DNA of 64,000 bases, taken from contig JAVYIG010005275.1 of assembly GCA_035222895.1 (NCBI GenBank), forward strand, positions 62,001 to 126,000. The letters run 5' to 3'. Of this stretch, positions 43,001 to 56,000 are shown in pieces (the stretch's first letter is position 1; every line of letters begins with the position of its first letter). Both the position numbers and the translations under genes were made by a program. The DNA is from Strongylocentrotus droebachiensis. Its lineage: Eukaryota; Echinodermata; Echinoidea; Camarodonta; Strongylocentrotidae. The notes beneath the pieces were generated by a model, which worked only from the letters and a program-made list of their open reading frames with translations, did no database searches and was not told where the DNA came from.

Positions 43001-44042
43001 AAAGAGTTATAGTGAAAAAAAACTGACATTTCATTGTTATTATTAGCATTGTCATTTCTCTGAGGATTCCTCAAGGTCTAGACCCACTTACCTGCTAGAC
43101 CACATGTACTTGAAAACTCTGTAGCATTGGCCATGCAGGTGTGACCTTCTGATAACACCATACCCTCAGCCTGTTGTGTGAGACATTACTGTTCTCAATG
43201 TATCATATGATTATTTATCATCACTTAAGGTTTCTCTGAAGACTCTTCGAGGTCTAGACACACTTACCTAGTAGACAATCTGTACTGAAGAACTCTGTAG
43301 CATTGGCCATGCAGTAGTAGCCCTCTGGACACACCATACACTCAGCCTGCTGTGTGAGGCTGTTGTAGGTTCCGGCCTCACAGGGGATCGGCAGAGATGA
43401 ACCCTCAGGACAGTAGTGACCGATGGGACAGATTCCTCCTTCGCCTGGTCAAGAGGAAATGGACAGGTCAATCAGCTTTATGATCATATGATAGGGCAGT
43501 TGAAATTATACGCAATTAACGCATCGCACTAAATGCGTGCTAATAGAGTTTTGCCAAGGTTATGATACTGCGTTAGAAAAACATATGCCTGCCAATCAAG
43601 GCCTCCAAATAATTTGCTTAAAGCGGGACTGCACTACTTATAGCTACTCGCGCCCTCTATACAGCCAACAATGCCTTAGCGGTGACCATTGGTCCCCCAT
43701 GATCCTCTTTTTCTGATGTTAAGTGAGAGTTGATTTGATGAGATAATCACCTGTCAGTGACCTTGCGGGGTGGTAGAATCCCTGCTGTAAACTAGTCCAG
43801 ATGGGCCTTAAGTCTGCTAGGGAGCTTTCTTATAGTAAAAGTTGGTTGAGTATTTGAATCTAAGCTGAAAGAATGAGTAAAATACTCATATTCCTGACAT
43901 ATTGAATTGAATGCCCGCCCAGGAGAGAAAGGACTTACCAGTGAAATAGGTCTGTTCAGGGCAAGCGCATGTTGAGTTGACTAAAGTCTCGTTGTCTGCC
44001 CCTGGGTCTGGTCTGTCAATGCTGGACGTACAGTAGTAACCT

Positions 44043-44075
<33 letters not shown>

Positions 44076-47000
44076 GAAGAGAGGAAGAAGCAAATTGAAT
44101 GATAAGTTTATTGTTTTTTAAATGGAAATATGGTGCCATGTAAATGCTTTGAATCATTTATCATCTTTATGTACAGATTTCAATGTCATATAGATCTCAT
44201 TGGGCTATAGTACATTAGTCAAAGTCAGGTTAAAGCTCCTCTGAAGCGTTGAGAGCCCCCAACATCTGATGGCAAAGTGTCACTTAAATTGTATCATAAT
44301 GTGAAAGAGGATACAATTTAAGACACATTACTGCAAGGAATTTGGGGCTCCCAACGCTTTAGAGGGGCTTTAAACTAAAGCCGCTGACATGAAGAGGGTT
44401 CTTAGCTATTCTTGACTTACCTGCAGAGCAGTTCCCTGTAGGTTCTGTGAGATGAGATCCCATGCAGTATTGACCCCCATCACAGGGCAGACATTCTCCC
44501 TGTCTTGTCAGACCCTCAGCTGCACTGTAGGTACCAGCAGGGCATGGCTGCCAGTCCAGACCGGTACCTAAACACAATCAAACAGATATAGACAATGGAT
44601 TTCATAATACCTGCTGCAATAATGACAGTTATCAAGGCTTCTCCCACATTCACATCACAGAAGTTTCTGGATTTACAGCATTTGTACAAAATCAAGCATG
44701 TTAAAATCATTGATTGGTATTTGCAAGGCCCTAGGGCTTTTCTTGAAGTTCTCCTATATTCCTTTTTTTTATCATTCTTTCCAAGTCTAAGACTTTTATT
44801 TAAAATACAAACTGTACATATATTTTACCTTTTTTCAATTATGATGTATTGCATGTATCTATTTGTAAATATGTATTTTATTTTTTACTTGAAATAAATA
44901 AAACAATTTGCCTAGTTAAGCTGAGACCATAACCCAAGATATTATCTACATTTTCGCCTCTTACCTTCAGGACAGTAGTAGCCAGGAGGGCACGGCTGGG
45001 CATTCAGGGAGGCGTTGGCAGGACCAACAGGGGTGCAGTAGTACCCCTCAGGGCAGACATGGCACTCCGATGCTCCTGAATAGTTGGCATACGACCCGCT
45101 GGGGCATGAGAGGTAGATGTCGCTGCCGTTGGGGCAGTGGACTCCAATGGGGCAGAGGTAGTCCGCGGGGTTGGGCTGACTCTGACCGATGGGGCAGTAC
45201 CATCCGCCCCAGCATACATCCGTGGCTGCCGTCTGGCCGCTGGAGGGACAGAAGAAACCAGCTGTGCGGTAGGAAGGGTAAGAGAAAGAGGTTTAACTTA
45301 ACCAAAATATCTTGAAAGGAATGGTTAACCACTTGACTGTTATTGAGTTAATACGCATTCATATCCCCTGTGCTACAGCATTTTTGTACAAAAACTTTAC
45401 ACTGTACACAAAAATGCCGGATTTTTTGGAAGAGCGCCATCTACTGTTCAAGACCTGTACAACAGCATTGCAGTGCTAATTACACAGTAGGGCTAGGCAT
45501 CATGCAGTGCTACCGTCTTGAAAGTACTATGCCCTAAGCATGTACATGTACGTGGTACGCACAGGCATGCAAGAGCGAGAGCACGTATATGTACATGGTC
45601 TGCAGTCAAGTGGTTAAAGAAAGAAAGGCAAAATACCTTGAGCAGATTAAAATACATTCAGAGTCTCTTGCAATATGTGTTGGACGGAAAATAGAATGTA
45701 ACAGATTAAGAGGGCAACCAAGAACTATCTGGGAGGAGAAGGAAAACCTATATAAAATCCCTCTCCATTTCCAAGAGAGTTCATTTCTTCAAGAAATATT
45801 GTTGCTCAGGGACTATTCTTCTGGCTAGCCTTCATGGTCTGGACTAGTCTTATTCCATTCTCTTTTACAATTATGCCACAAACGCTATTTAAACAGTAGG
45901 TGACTGTGATTTGAAAGCAACATTAACATCATACAAATGTACATACAGACACCTGTAGGTGTAGTTTCCAATAAACTAGTCTCCAATAAACAGAGTTAAA
46001 CATTGGAAATATGACTTACCTGTGCAGTTGAAGCATTCATCCTGTGCAGTAAGACCTGGTTGATCTGACCAAGAGCCTGGATCACAAAGACTAGGCAGAG
46101 TAGAGCCTTCAGGGCAGAAGCTTCCAGGAGGACACTGCATAAAGGTAGCCACATCCGCGCCAGACTCACAGAAGAAACCTAAAGAAGTAAGGTAAAACAT
46201 TATTTGGTGGCCACCTGAATAGAAAGCCCACCTGCCTATAATAAAGCCCACTTCTTTGTTAAGACTACTGATTTGGCTTCCCATGAGTAGTACTTCTTGT
46301 GGAAACATGGGTCCTGTTTCATAAGACTTGTTATCAATAACAACTATGACAAATCTGCTCACAGCCAATCAACTCCAAGGATTTCAGTAGCTTCTAACAA
46401 TTATTGTATCTTGTTATTGATAACAAGTTTTATGAAACTGGGCCCGGTACCACATAACCTGTAAATAAAGAGGGCATTTGAGGGTACTACCAGCAAGGTG
46501 CTGCTCAAAGGTAGCAACATTTACTCCAGACCCATAGAAACCAAAAGCAAAGAAAGGTCCAGTCTGTTTAAGTGACCAACTGTATAGAAAGAACACTGTC
46601 TTTATTCATTGAAATATGTTAAAAGAACCTAGTACACTAAACTATTTACCTGAGGATAAAACAAAGTTCTTTGGGCAGTAATTATTGTAGGAGCGATAGT
46701 TTCAAGGGGGGGGTAGTTCACAGTACATGTACCTTTTCTGGACAAGGAATAGAATGGTTCTTTAACTCACCAGCATCACACCAAGGTCCAGTGGCGTTCA
46801 TTCCATAGTCCGGACAGTAGCGTCCACCAGTGCAGTTCAGACACTCGCTGACCGCCTCACGTCTGACAGATGGATTGTAGGTGCCTGAAGGACAAGCCTG
46901 AGGCTGGGCTGAGCCTTGGACGCAGTAGTGACCGACTGGACATTCGTTGTTGTCATCATCGAAGGTCGGTGTGGAGGAGTTGGATCCAGTCTTACAGTAA

Positions 47001-50000
47001 AATCCTGAAAGTTGGTGATAATGATAATAGTAACAGTAAGTAATAACATTGGCTTCTTCTCTAATACGATTCCACCATGCTAATGAATAGTACTTTTCAA
47101 ACTCTTCATGAGACTCAAGACAATGTTGGACGATCTACAGCATTGTCCATATTCTTTTTTTTAATTCCTAAACTAACTGTTCTTCTATCATTCTTCAAGG
47201 GTAATAAACAAAGCGACATATATATATAAATATATATCATACGCATAACATACATCCTTTATCATGTCTCTACTTGTAGTTCAAAACCAGGACAAGAACC
47301 CTTCTATAACATGAGGGCGACATGGAGACCTCCCGTTAAAATATAAGCCATTCACTTGCCCTAGGACAGTAGTAGCCTCTGGAGCATGGCTGGCAATCAT
47401 CTATACACCAGATCTGTCTTTCCCTCACCAACTATCACTTCTGTCCATTTACCAATACTCCCTGTTCATTAAACCAACACCCCTGCCCACCAACCGACCA
47501 GCAGCTTGCCCATCAACAACGTCCTCACCAGCCCTCCAAACCAACACTATCTCCCTCCCTCCTAACATACCTGCTGTACAAGGAGCAACCGGTTCTTCAA
47601 GCCCTTCTTGATCACAGTAGTAGCCTCCGGAGCATGGCTGGCAATCATCTATACACCAGATCTGTCTTTCCCTCACCAACTATCACTTCTGTCCATTTAC
47701 CAATACTCCCTGTTCATTAAACCAACACCCCTGCCCACCAACCGACCAGCAGCTTGCCCATCAACAACATCCTCACCAGCCCTCCAAACCAACACTATCT
47801 CCCTCCCTCCTAACATACCTGCTGTACAAGGAGCAACCGGTTCCTCAAGGCCTTCTTGATCACAGTAGTAGCCTCCGGAGCAGGGCTGACAATCATCCAT
47901 CTCTGTCCTGTGAGTCAGGTTGTTGAAGGTTCCTCGAAGGCAGGGATACTGTGTAGCAACCTCAGTATTCAGAGGACAGTAGAAACCTAAAATAGAGTGG
48001 GAGAAATAGTGTAGACAATTATTGCATATTTCAATATTTTGTGATTAAATTTGCGTGTAAAGTAACGATCTCTACCAATTAATTATCATTCTTATTCCGA
48101 TAAAGAACTATTTCATGTTTGATTAAACAATTTCTTGAGAAATAGAGGGGGAAATATTGTAGACAACTATTGTATTTGTCAATATGTTTGCGTTTCAAGG
48201 GTTCAAGACAAATCTTGGAGTTATGAGATTTGCGTAAAGCAACGACCACTACCAATTAATTATTATTCTACTTCCGAGGATTTTTAACTCATTGCCGGGT
48301 ATTACAATCATCATAATATAAGAATTATTCCATGTATGAATGAAAATTTTCTTCAGGAAAATAAGAACTTTCTATTTTTTTAGTACAGAGCAAAAGTGAG
48401 AGAAACGTCAGAGTTGCCAATTTGTGTTTGAATAATAATAACTTCAAAAATTCATAACACTCTTAATTTTAATTGGAATTTGCTCAAACTATGACTTACC
48501 TGTTCCTCTCATTTTTCCACTTCTAGTAAAAACCAACTTAATATAAGGGTGGACTTCCTCTTTAAATTTACCAAGGCACTCAGAATATACAGATTAATAA
48601 ATGCTCAGATCAAGAAAGGGCAGCCTCCCTCATCGTCGGTGGGGTGACAAAACCTTGTATCTCAATTTTTTGAGATTTTGATTTTTTTTGGCATAATTTT
48701 GTACCTTATGGCCTACGACACCACCTGATAAATCCATGGAACGCCTCCTTCTCGTTTTTTTCACAAATTCCACACAAACACCCTTGAACTAAACCTCGTA
48801 ACTTTAACCCCCTTTGAAACTGCACTGACAAAACCTTGTAACATAAGATACATAATTCCTTTTCCTCGTAACTCACACACAGCCTTACAGTACCGAAGTT
48901 AGTGTATTCAAATCCTCATAACTTATTCAACCAACTCCTTGTAACTCATTCAGAGTTGAAAGTAAGAACTTGTATCTCAATTTGAATAAAAACTAAAAAC
49001 TCGTATCTCAATGTAGATAAACGCAAAAACCTCATAAATCACTTTCAAATATAAAAACAATTATTTTACTGTATTTCAACAATGACATTAAAAATTGTAT
49101 AAATATTCCAGTTTTAAAAAGAAAGGACGGTGTCACAGCACTAAATTTGTTGAGACAGAAAAGTTTTTTTGCTCTCCTGAAAATTCATGATTTTTGAGAT
49201 ACAAGGTTTTGTCACCCCACTGACGTCATGCTTTACCTTGAGGACAGTAGGAGTCATTGTAGAGCACGACCGGTTCCATGGTGCTGTCGCAGAAGAAACC
49301 AGCAGGGCAATCCTTGCATGATGATTGGCCGACCTCGTCCTGATATTCACCAGAAATGCAGCGGATAGGTGAAGGGCTCCCTCGTGGGCAATAATGACCT
49401 GTCACAAGGAACACAAAGAAATAAGGAATGAAAAAACTTGCAAAATATTTCATAAGCATTGCATCTAATGAATTACATAAATGTGCACTTTTACAGTATT
49501 TACTATCATCTGTAGCGAGAGACTTGCAAGTCGGTACTTCAGTACTTCACGATATGTTGTTTGTGTAGTGTACCAAAGCACTTGCATAAACCCCATGTTA
49601 AAACAGCATACATTTAACATTATTTTATTGCTTCATTTAGACCTTAGGAATTCATTCATGGTGCCTTTTTGGTAATTCAGCGGAACAGCCACTTTCATTT
49701 CCTAATAAAAATAATAATCACAGTAATTATTATTATTATTATATGATTTTCATTTGCTAATACCCACCTAGCGTGCAGTTATACTCTGCCGGTGTAGCCT
49801 CTCGCTGTCCAGCCGGGCAGTAGTACCCTGGCCAGCACTCGTCTGTGGGTACCACATTACCACCACCGGCGCAGTATGATCCTGGTATACAGTCCAAGCA
49901 GTCAGACTCCATGTCATTGAGGGTACTGTTGAGGAACGTGCCGGCGTCACAGAGGATCGGTGAGTCGCTGCCCATGGGACAGTAAGCACCCATAGGGCAC

Positions 50001-53000
50001 TCATCACCTAGAGCGAGGAGAGGAGGGATAAGGGAAGGTTGGGAGAATCACTTTCTTTTGAATGAATCACTCCCGTTATTGTAATGACTACCGATACATC
50101 AGTTATTTTCATCACACACTCATCGACATGTTTTTCTTGATAGACCCTGTATAAAATCTGACCTGACATGCATTTTGCTTTTCAGTGAATTTGTTTTTCA
50201 ACAAGCTTCCATATGCTTGTTAGAATTTTGCTGGTACAAAACAAACATATGAATATGATATAACTAGGAAACCTTTGAATGCATAAAACTCTGGCTGATT
50301 TGGCTTTGACCTTAGAAAAGCAGTAGAACAGAGCATAGCAGAGGCCCAATTAAAATTATTTTCTTTGGTCTTTACGGCCCCAATAATTTCTCTAAACAGT
50401 TTGCCCTCAATAAATCAGAGAACCCAGACCTGTTCATTTTCTTTGGTTTCTACACACCAATATATTCCCTAAACAGGTGCCACTCTATAAACCTTTTCTA
50501 TTTACCTGTGACATTTCCGTCGTTAGGCGTCGGTGTGATTGCTTTAGAGTAGCAGTAGTATCCGGCATCGCAGAGACCCGATGTGTTACTCATCATGTCC
50601 TCAGCGCAGTACTCCCCACCGGGACAGGGGAGGGGTAAGACCGACCCCTGGGGGCAGTAGTACCCCATAGTGCAGTAGGTGGACGGGGTGGGGTCGTCGT
50701 CTCCCCCAGGGCAGTAATAGCCCCCCTCACATTCACCCATGGGCCAGGTCATGGCAGGGCTGGGGCAGTAGTAGCCAGCTGGAAGGGCAGAGAAGAGTGG
50801 TACAATGTAGGTTAGATTGCTGAGGATGATTTGTTTCTGGGCAAGCTTTCATGACTGTATAGTCTTGTCTCTTACGCATCTTTCAATACCAACTCTATAC
50901 AATTTTTCAATCCAATCCGATCCAAAAAATATTTGATATATGGCCTTTTCCTTGCGGTTACAAAGCGCTGCACCCACCGCTCCACAATGTTTAGGCCACT
51001 TATAAACAAAAGTTAATCACTTTCAGAGATCAGTTAAGTATATGTACATGTAGGCTGGTAATAAAGTAATTTCTAGCAGAAATTTGACAAACACAGTGGC
51101 TTTAAAAATCAGCCTTTTCTGGCTGAGAGAGCATCAAAATAATCTCATATTTTTAGGATTAAGGTACTTTTCTTTGGTACAGAAGTCTATGATTGACTCT
51201 TTATCAGGAAGAATTTGGTCTTCATGGAAAAGTAACCGCTTCGAGAAAGGTTCTACAAATCTTATCTTCCTCATAGATGACAATATATATATATATATAT
51301 ATATTGCATTGACCACTACGGACATGTCGCCTTTATATACAGGGGACCACGACCAAGATTTTTTACTGTAAATGTTAATGGCTCACCTGTGCATGGTATA
51401 CAAGCAGATTCATTCTTGCCCATGATTTGATTGTTGAATGTACATGTACCAGCCAGGCATTGATACTGCTCTCCATAGTACATGACTATTGACCACTATA
51501 GACAGGTGGTCTTTATACAGAGGTTTAAAGGTTTGAGTGTATGTGCGTACACTGTATAGCTTACCTGTGCATGGTATACAAGCAGATTCATTCTTGCTTA
51601 TGGTTTGATTGTTGAATGTACCAGCCAGGCATTGATACTGCTCTCCGTAGTGAGTGCCAGGTGGGCAGTAGTGGCCGGATGGACAAGGGTTGACCTCGTA
51701 GCTGGACGATCCCTCAGGACAGTAATAGCCTTGGAAAGATAAACACAACATAAATCGTTTTAAACTGTTTTCTTGACAAATTATGTTCATGTAGGAATTA
51801 CTATATTGCGGCAAAAGGCAACAGGATCAAGTAACTAAGCAGAAGATAAAGTTGCATTGTTGATACATGTACATGATTTAAAGGAAAGAATTAAAATGGT
51901 ATAGTTCAAAACCTGACGTAGTCTGTTTGGAGCCATAAGTGCATTAACTCTGTGTAGAATGATAGGAGTTGATCCCCTTCTGGCTCCAAACTGAAGACAA
52001 GAACTTGATAGCCTGAACACACTGAATCAGAAGTAAAGAAGTTTTACTTGGAAGATTTATCAAGTTATCAATTCACCTGTTGCTATATATCGGATAGCTT
52101 GTGTCAAACTCAGAAGCAAGTGAACAAGACTAGTAATAAGTAGGGTTTTTTTTCAAACTCAAAATGAAATGAAAAGGACTAATACCTGCTTCACAAGTGA
52201 CGCACTCTGCAAGTCCCTCGCTAGCCGCATACGTCCCGTTCAGACAAGGTATCGGCAAGGTGGTTCCTTGAGGGCAATAGTGCCCGACAGGACACACGCC
52301 CCCGTACCCGGTCTGATGGGCGTCGTAGTACGTGCATGACGCGTTGCTTGACGCGGGGCACGTGTCGTTGTTCCCATCCGGCTGGGCACGGTCCACGCCA
52401 TACACGCAGAAGTATCCTGGGTCGCACTCCGTGGTGGGTGCATCTAGGTGCTCCTCGTCACAGTAGTACCCAGCGGAACAGGGCAAGCACTGGGCGACTT
52501 CATAGAGACCTTCCTGATCACTGTATGTACCACGCGGGCAAGACATGATGTCATAACCTACAAAGTAAAACAGAAACATTTCACAGTAAGAGCAATTACA
52601 GGGTCTCTCCCAAGTGGCCAGGTCTAATTCACGTGTCAACTACTATAACTTGAAATGGAACCATTAAACAAATGTCTTGAAAGAAAATGAGATTCTCTCA
52701 AGTTGGATACTTTACCTGTGCTTTCTGGACAGTAGTACCCTTCAGGACCAATTTTCCTAGATCTCTACAGCCAGTAAAAGCTAAAAGACCAGTAATTACA
52801 GGGTATAATGTGTTCCAAGTGACTATATCTCATTCCTTTGGTGGTTCACCTGTTGACTACTAAAACTTAAAATGGAACCAATTGAAATTGTGTCTTGAAA
52901 TTGTCTGAAGTTGGAAACCTTACCAGTTCCTTTGGGGAGAAGTAGCCAGCAGCACAAGAGTTACAAGGTTAAAAGATCGACATCTTATATTTTCTCAAGA

Positions 53001-56000
53001 GACTATAGATTTACCTGTTCCTTCGGGACAGTAGTATCCTAGAGGGCAGATCTCTTGGACACCTACATCCTGGCAGTGGTATCCAGCAGGACAGGGGTTG
53101 CAGGACGCAGCGTGGGTGTAGTTCACGTATGTATTGTTGGCGCAGGGTATCGGGCCGGACACTCCCTCAGGACAGTAGTGACCAATCGGACAGTAGGTGG
53201 TATTTGGCTCTCGATGGATGGTTCCAGGTGGACAGAAATAACCTGAAATGATCACAGATATGTACTATGTGAAAAAATTGTTCAAAGCAGATGACTGCAA
53301 TCTTACACAGTCAAACCTGCTTTAGTGACCACCTATCTACAAAGACCACATTTTTTGTTTCCCTTGAAAATGGTTTCTCATGGAAACATGTACTAAAGGA
53401 ACCTGTCTACAAAGACCACCTGTCTATAGTGACCACTTTTTGTGTTTCCTTTGGGACGTTGCTGTAGACAGGTTTGACTGTACTGCCTATCATAATAATG
53501 ATAATAGGAATTTTACAATATTGGACATTTACATTGTGTACATATCCACCACGTAAGGTGCTCAAGGCGTTCCAATATTACCTCGGCTGCACTACGCTAC
53601 CATATCGGTGCGCACAGATTCAAGGAATTAATTCCTGCCGGTACACATTTAACACCTGGGTGGAGAGTGGCAAGTGAAGATTAATGTTTTGCCAAAGGAC
53701 ATTAGTGCCGGCTGGGATTTGAACAACGTGCCATTGTGATCTGCAGTCTGGTGACTTATCCACTAGACCACAACGCCTCTACAAATCATAACTAAGCGAG
53801 GCCAAATGGTTATTAATCACAAGTTTGCCTCTAAGACACTAACCTTCTCCACACTCTCCTGTTGGTTCTGTGAGTCCCTCCGTCTCACAGTAGAACCCGC
53901 CTGAACAGAGATAACAGTCTGTAGCATCAGCCTTCATTGTATCATTGGAATACCGACCTGAAACACAAACACAACACAGAAACATATTCACACCGGCTAT
54001 AAAAAAAACACACTAAAAGATAGACTAATTGATCTTATATTTCACACATTCATCACTAAATTATTATTGGTGCAATGTATTTCAAAATGTTGACATTCTG
54101 TTTATCTTGTTTTGCTGCTTTCATTCAAAATGAACTTTTCCAAAGGTTTGATTGCCCTTGCAAATATACCCGATACTCAAGTAGAAAGGACAAAAATGTC
54201 TGCGTACACCACGTTCATTTGTTGTTTCATGACTATATTGCATTCGATATGAGGAATTTTTAAAGGTTTATAAATCCTTGAATTGGCAACACATTGAGAG
54301 ATTAAAAATCATTGTTTCTTCAATTAAACTGGTCATTATTAAAACGGGTTGACAACATTCTCGCCCATGTATATAGTTTTCAGAGACGTTGCGTTTCATT
54401 CTATCACTGTAGTGATAAAAGCAAAAACATTATTGTTGCCAATTCTAAGAACAATGTGTGATCAATTTAGCCCTAAAAAAAATCTTGTCTTGAAAGAGTT
54501 AATATAAACCATACCTTTAGGACAAGTTGTATATAGTTTAAACATATTTGTGGCTTACACCCAGTAAATAAGATCGATTGATCGATCTGTAATTGAAAAA
54601 CAAGTCAGAAAAAATCTTGGAACCAGCGGGATTTGAACCTGCCATCTACTGCTTGCCGGGCAGCGACTCTACCACCAGGCCATCACTGGTCCATGGCACA
54701 GTCACGATGAACTAGAAACAAATACCCAAGCTCTCCTGATTCATACTGACTTCATTTACTTGGTGTAAGCCACAAATATGTTTAAACTATTGAAATTTCT
54801 CCCAGGAAGCATTACATTTATAAAAGTTGTATATAGTTTTCAATGACATTGCATTTCATTCTATCACTGAAGTGATAAAAGCAAAAACATTATCGTTGCC
54901 AATTCGAAGAACAATATTTGATCAACTTAGCCCTAAAATAAAATCCCGCCTGAAATGTTTAATATTTATTTATTCATTGGAAACTTCCTGCTTTATGTTT
55001 ATCTAATTTTTCTGCTTTCATACATATGAGCTTATTAAAAGGTTGGATTGACCTTTGACCTTTAATATAAAACTTACCTTTAGGACAAGGTGAAGGGTCA
55101 AAGGTTCCATTCATGCAGTAATAGCCGGCTGGACATACCACCTGGTCTGGACTAGACGATCCTGAAGGACAGTAGTAACTCTCGTAGCATTCACCGAACG
55201 GCTCGGTCAGACCATTAACCGGACAATGCCAACCTGCAGGGTAACAAGGATAAGAATACATGGGACTATCACTTATAATTATCAGACGTTTGTTTCAATA
55301 TTTTCATAATTTTTTTCTGCCAAGGAAAAGAAGTGATGGCTCATGTAGTGGAGTAGTAACAGGAAGGTCCCATGTTCAAAACCAGAGTCGATTCTTACCT
55401 TTGGTGCAGTTCTGGCACTGATCTTCACTCTCCATCTGCAGCATATCAGAGTAGGTACCAGGAGGGCAGGGGTCTGGTTCTGTGGTTCCCTCAGGACAGA
55501 AGGAGCCAGCAGGACACACGTTGGCATCTGTGGTCTGGTTGGGTGTACTGATCTCTGCGTATTGCCGACAGAAGTAGCTGCAAAGGGAAATGAAGGGATT
55601 ATTCAAAATGTTGTTTTTAACCTTTATACATTGAAACCTGCTTTAGCACCACCTGTCTATAAAGACTACATTTTTTGTTTACCTTGACAATCCTTTCTCA
55701 TAGAAACCTGTACCAAAAGAATCTGTACATAAAGACCACCTGGCTATACAAGACCACCTTTCTTGTCAACCTCGAGTGGTCTTTATATACAGGTGTCACT
55801 GTAGTTGTGTTTCAGAGGTATGGATTCTTCCTTCTCCTGTGGCTTTGGAGTCAGCTAATTCCATTTGAAAGACTGCAGTCTGGTAACTTGTGAGGTTAGC
55901 AGTCTAGATCACTTCAAATCATGCCTCAAAACTTACCGATTACAGCAAATGTGAAAATACTGAAATCAGTGAAGGAGCAAAAAGTATACAGTAGTTACCC

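Larger units (their letters stand above)
54080..55075. repeat. Duplicated intron block around exon E60, split by an insertion
   Basis: 54340-54530 (gtatatagttttcagagacgttgc...tagccctaaaa) recurs at 54830-54950, and 'acctttaggacaag' of the E60 edge recurs at 54513-54527. The 256-bp element below sits in the first copy. Confidence 0.65.
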
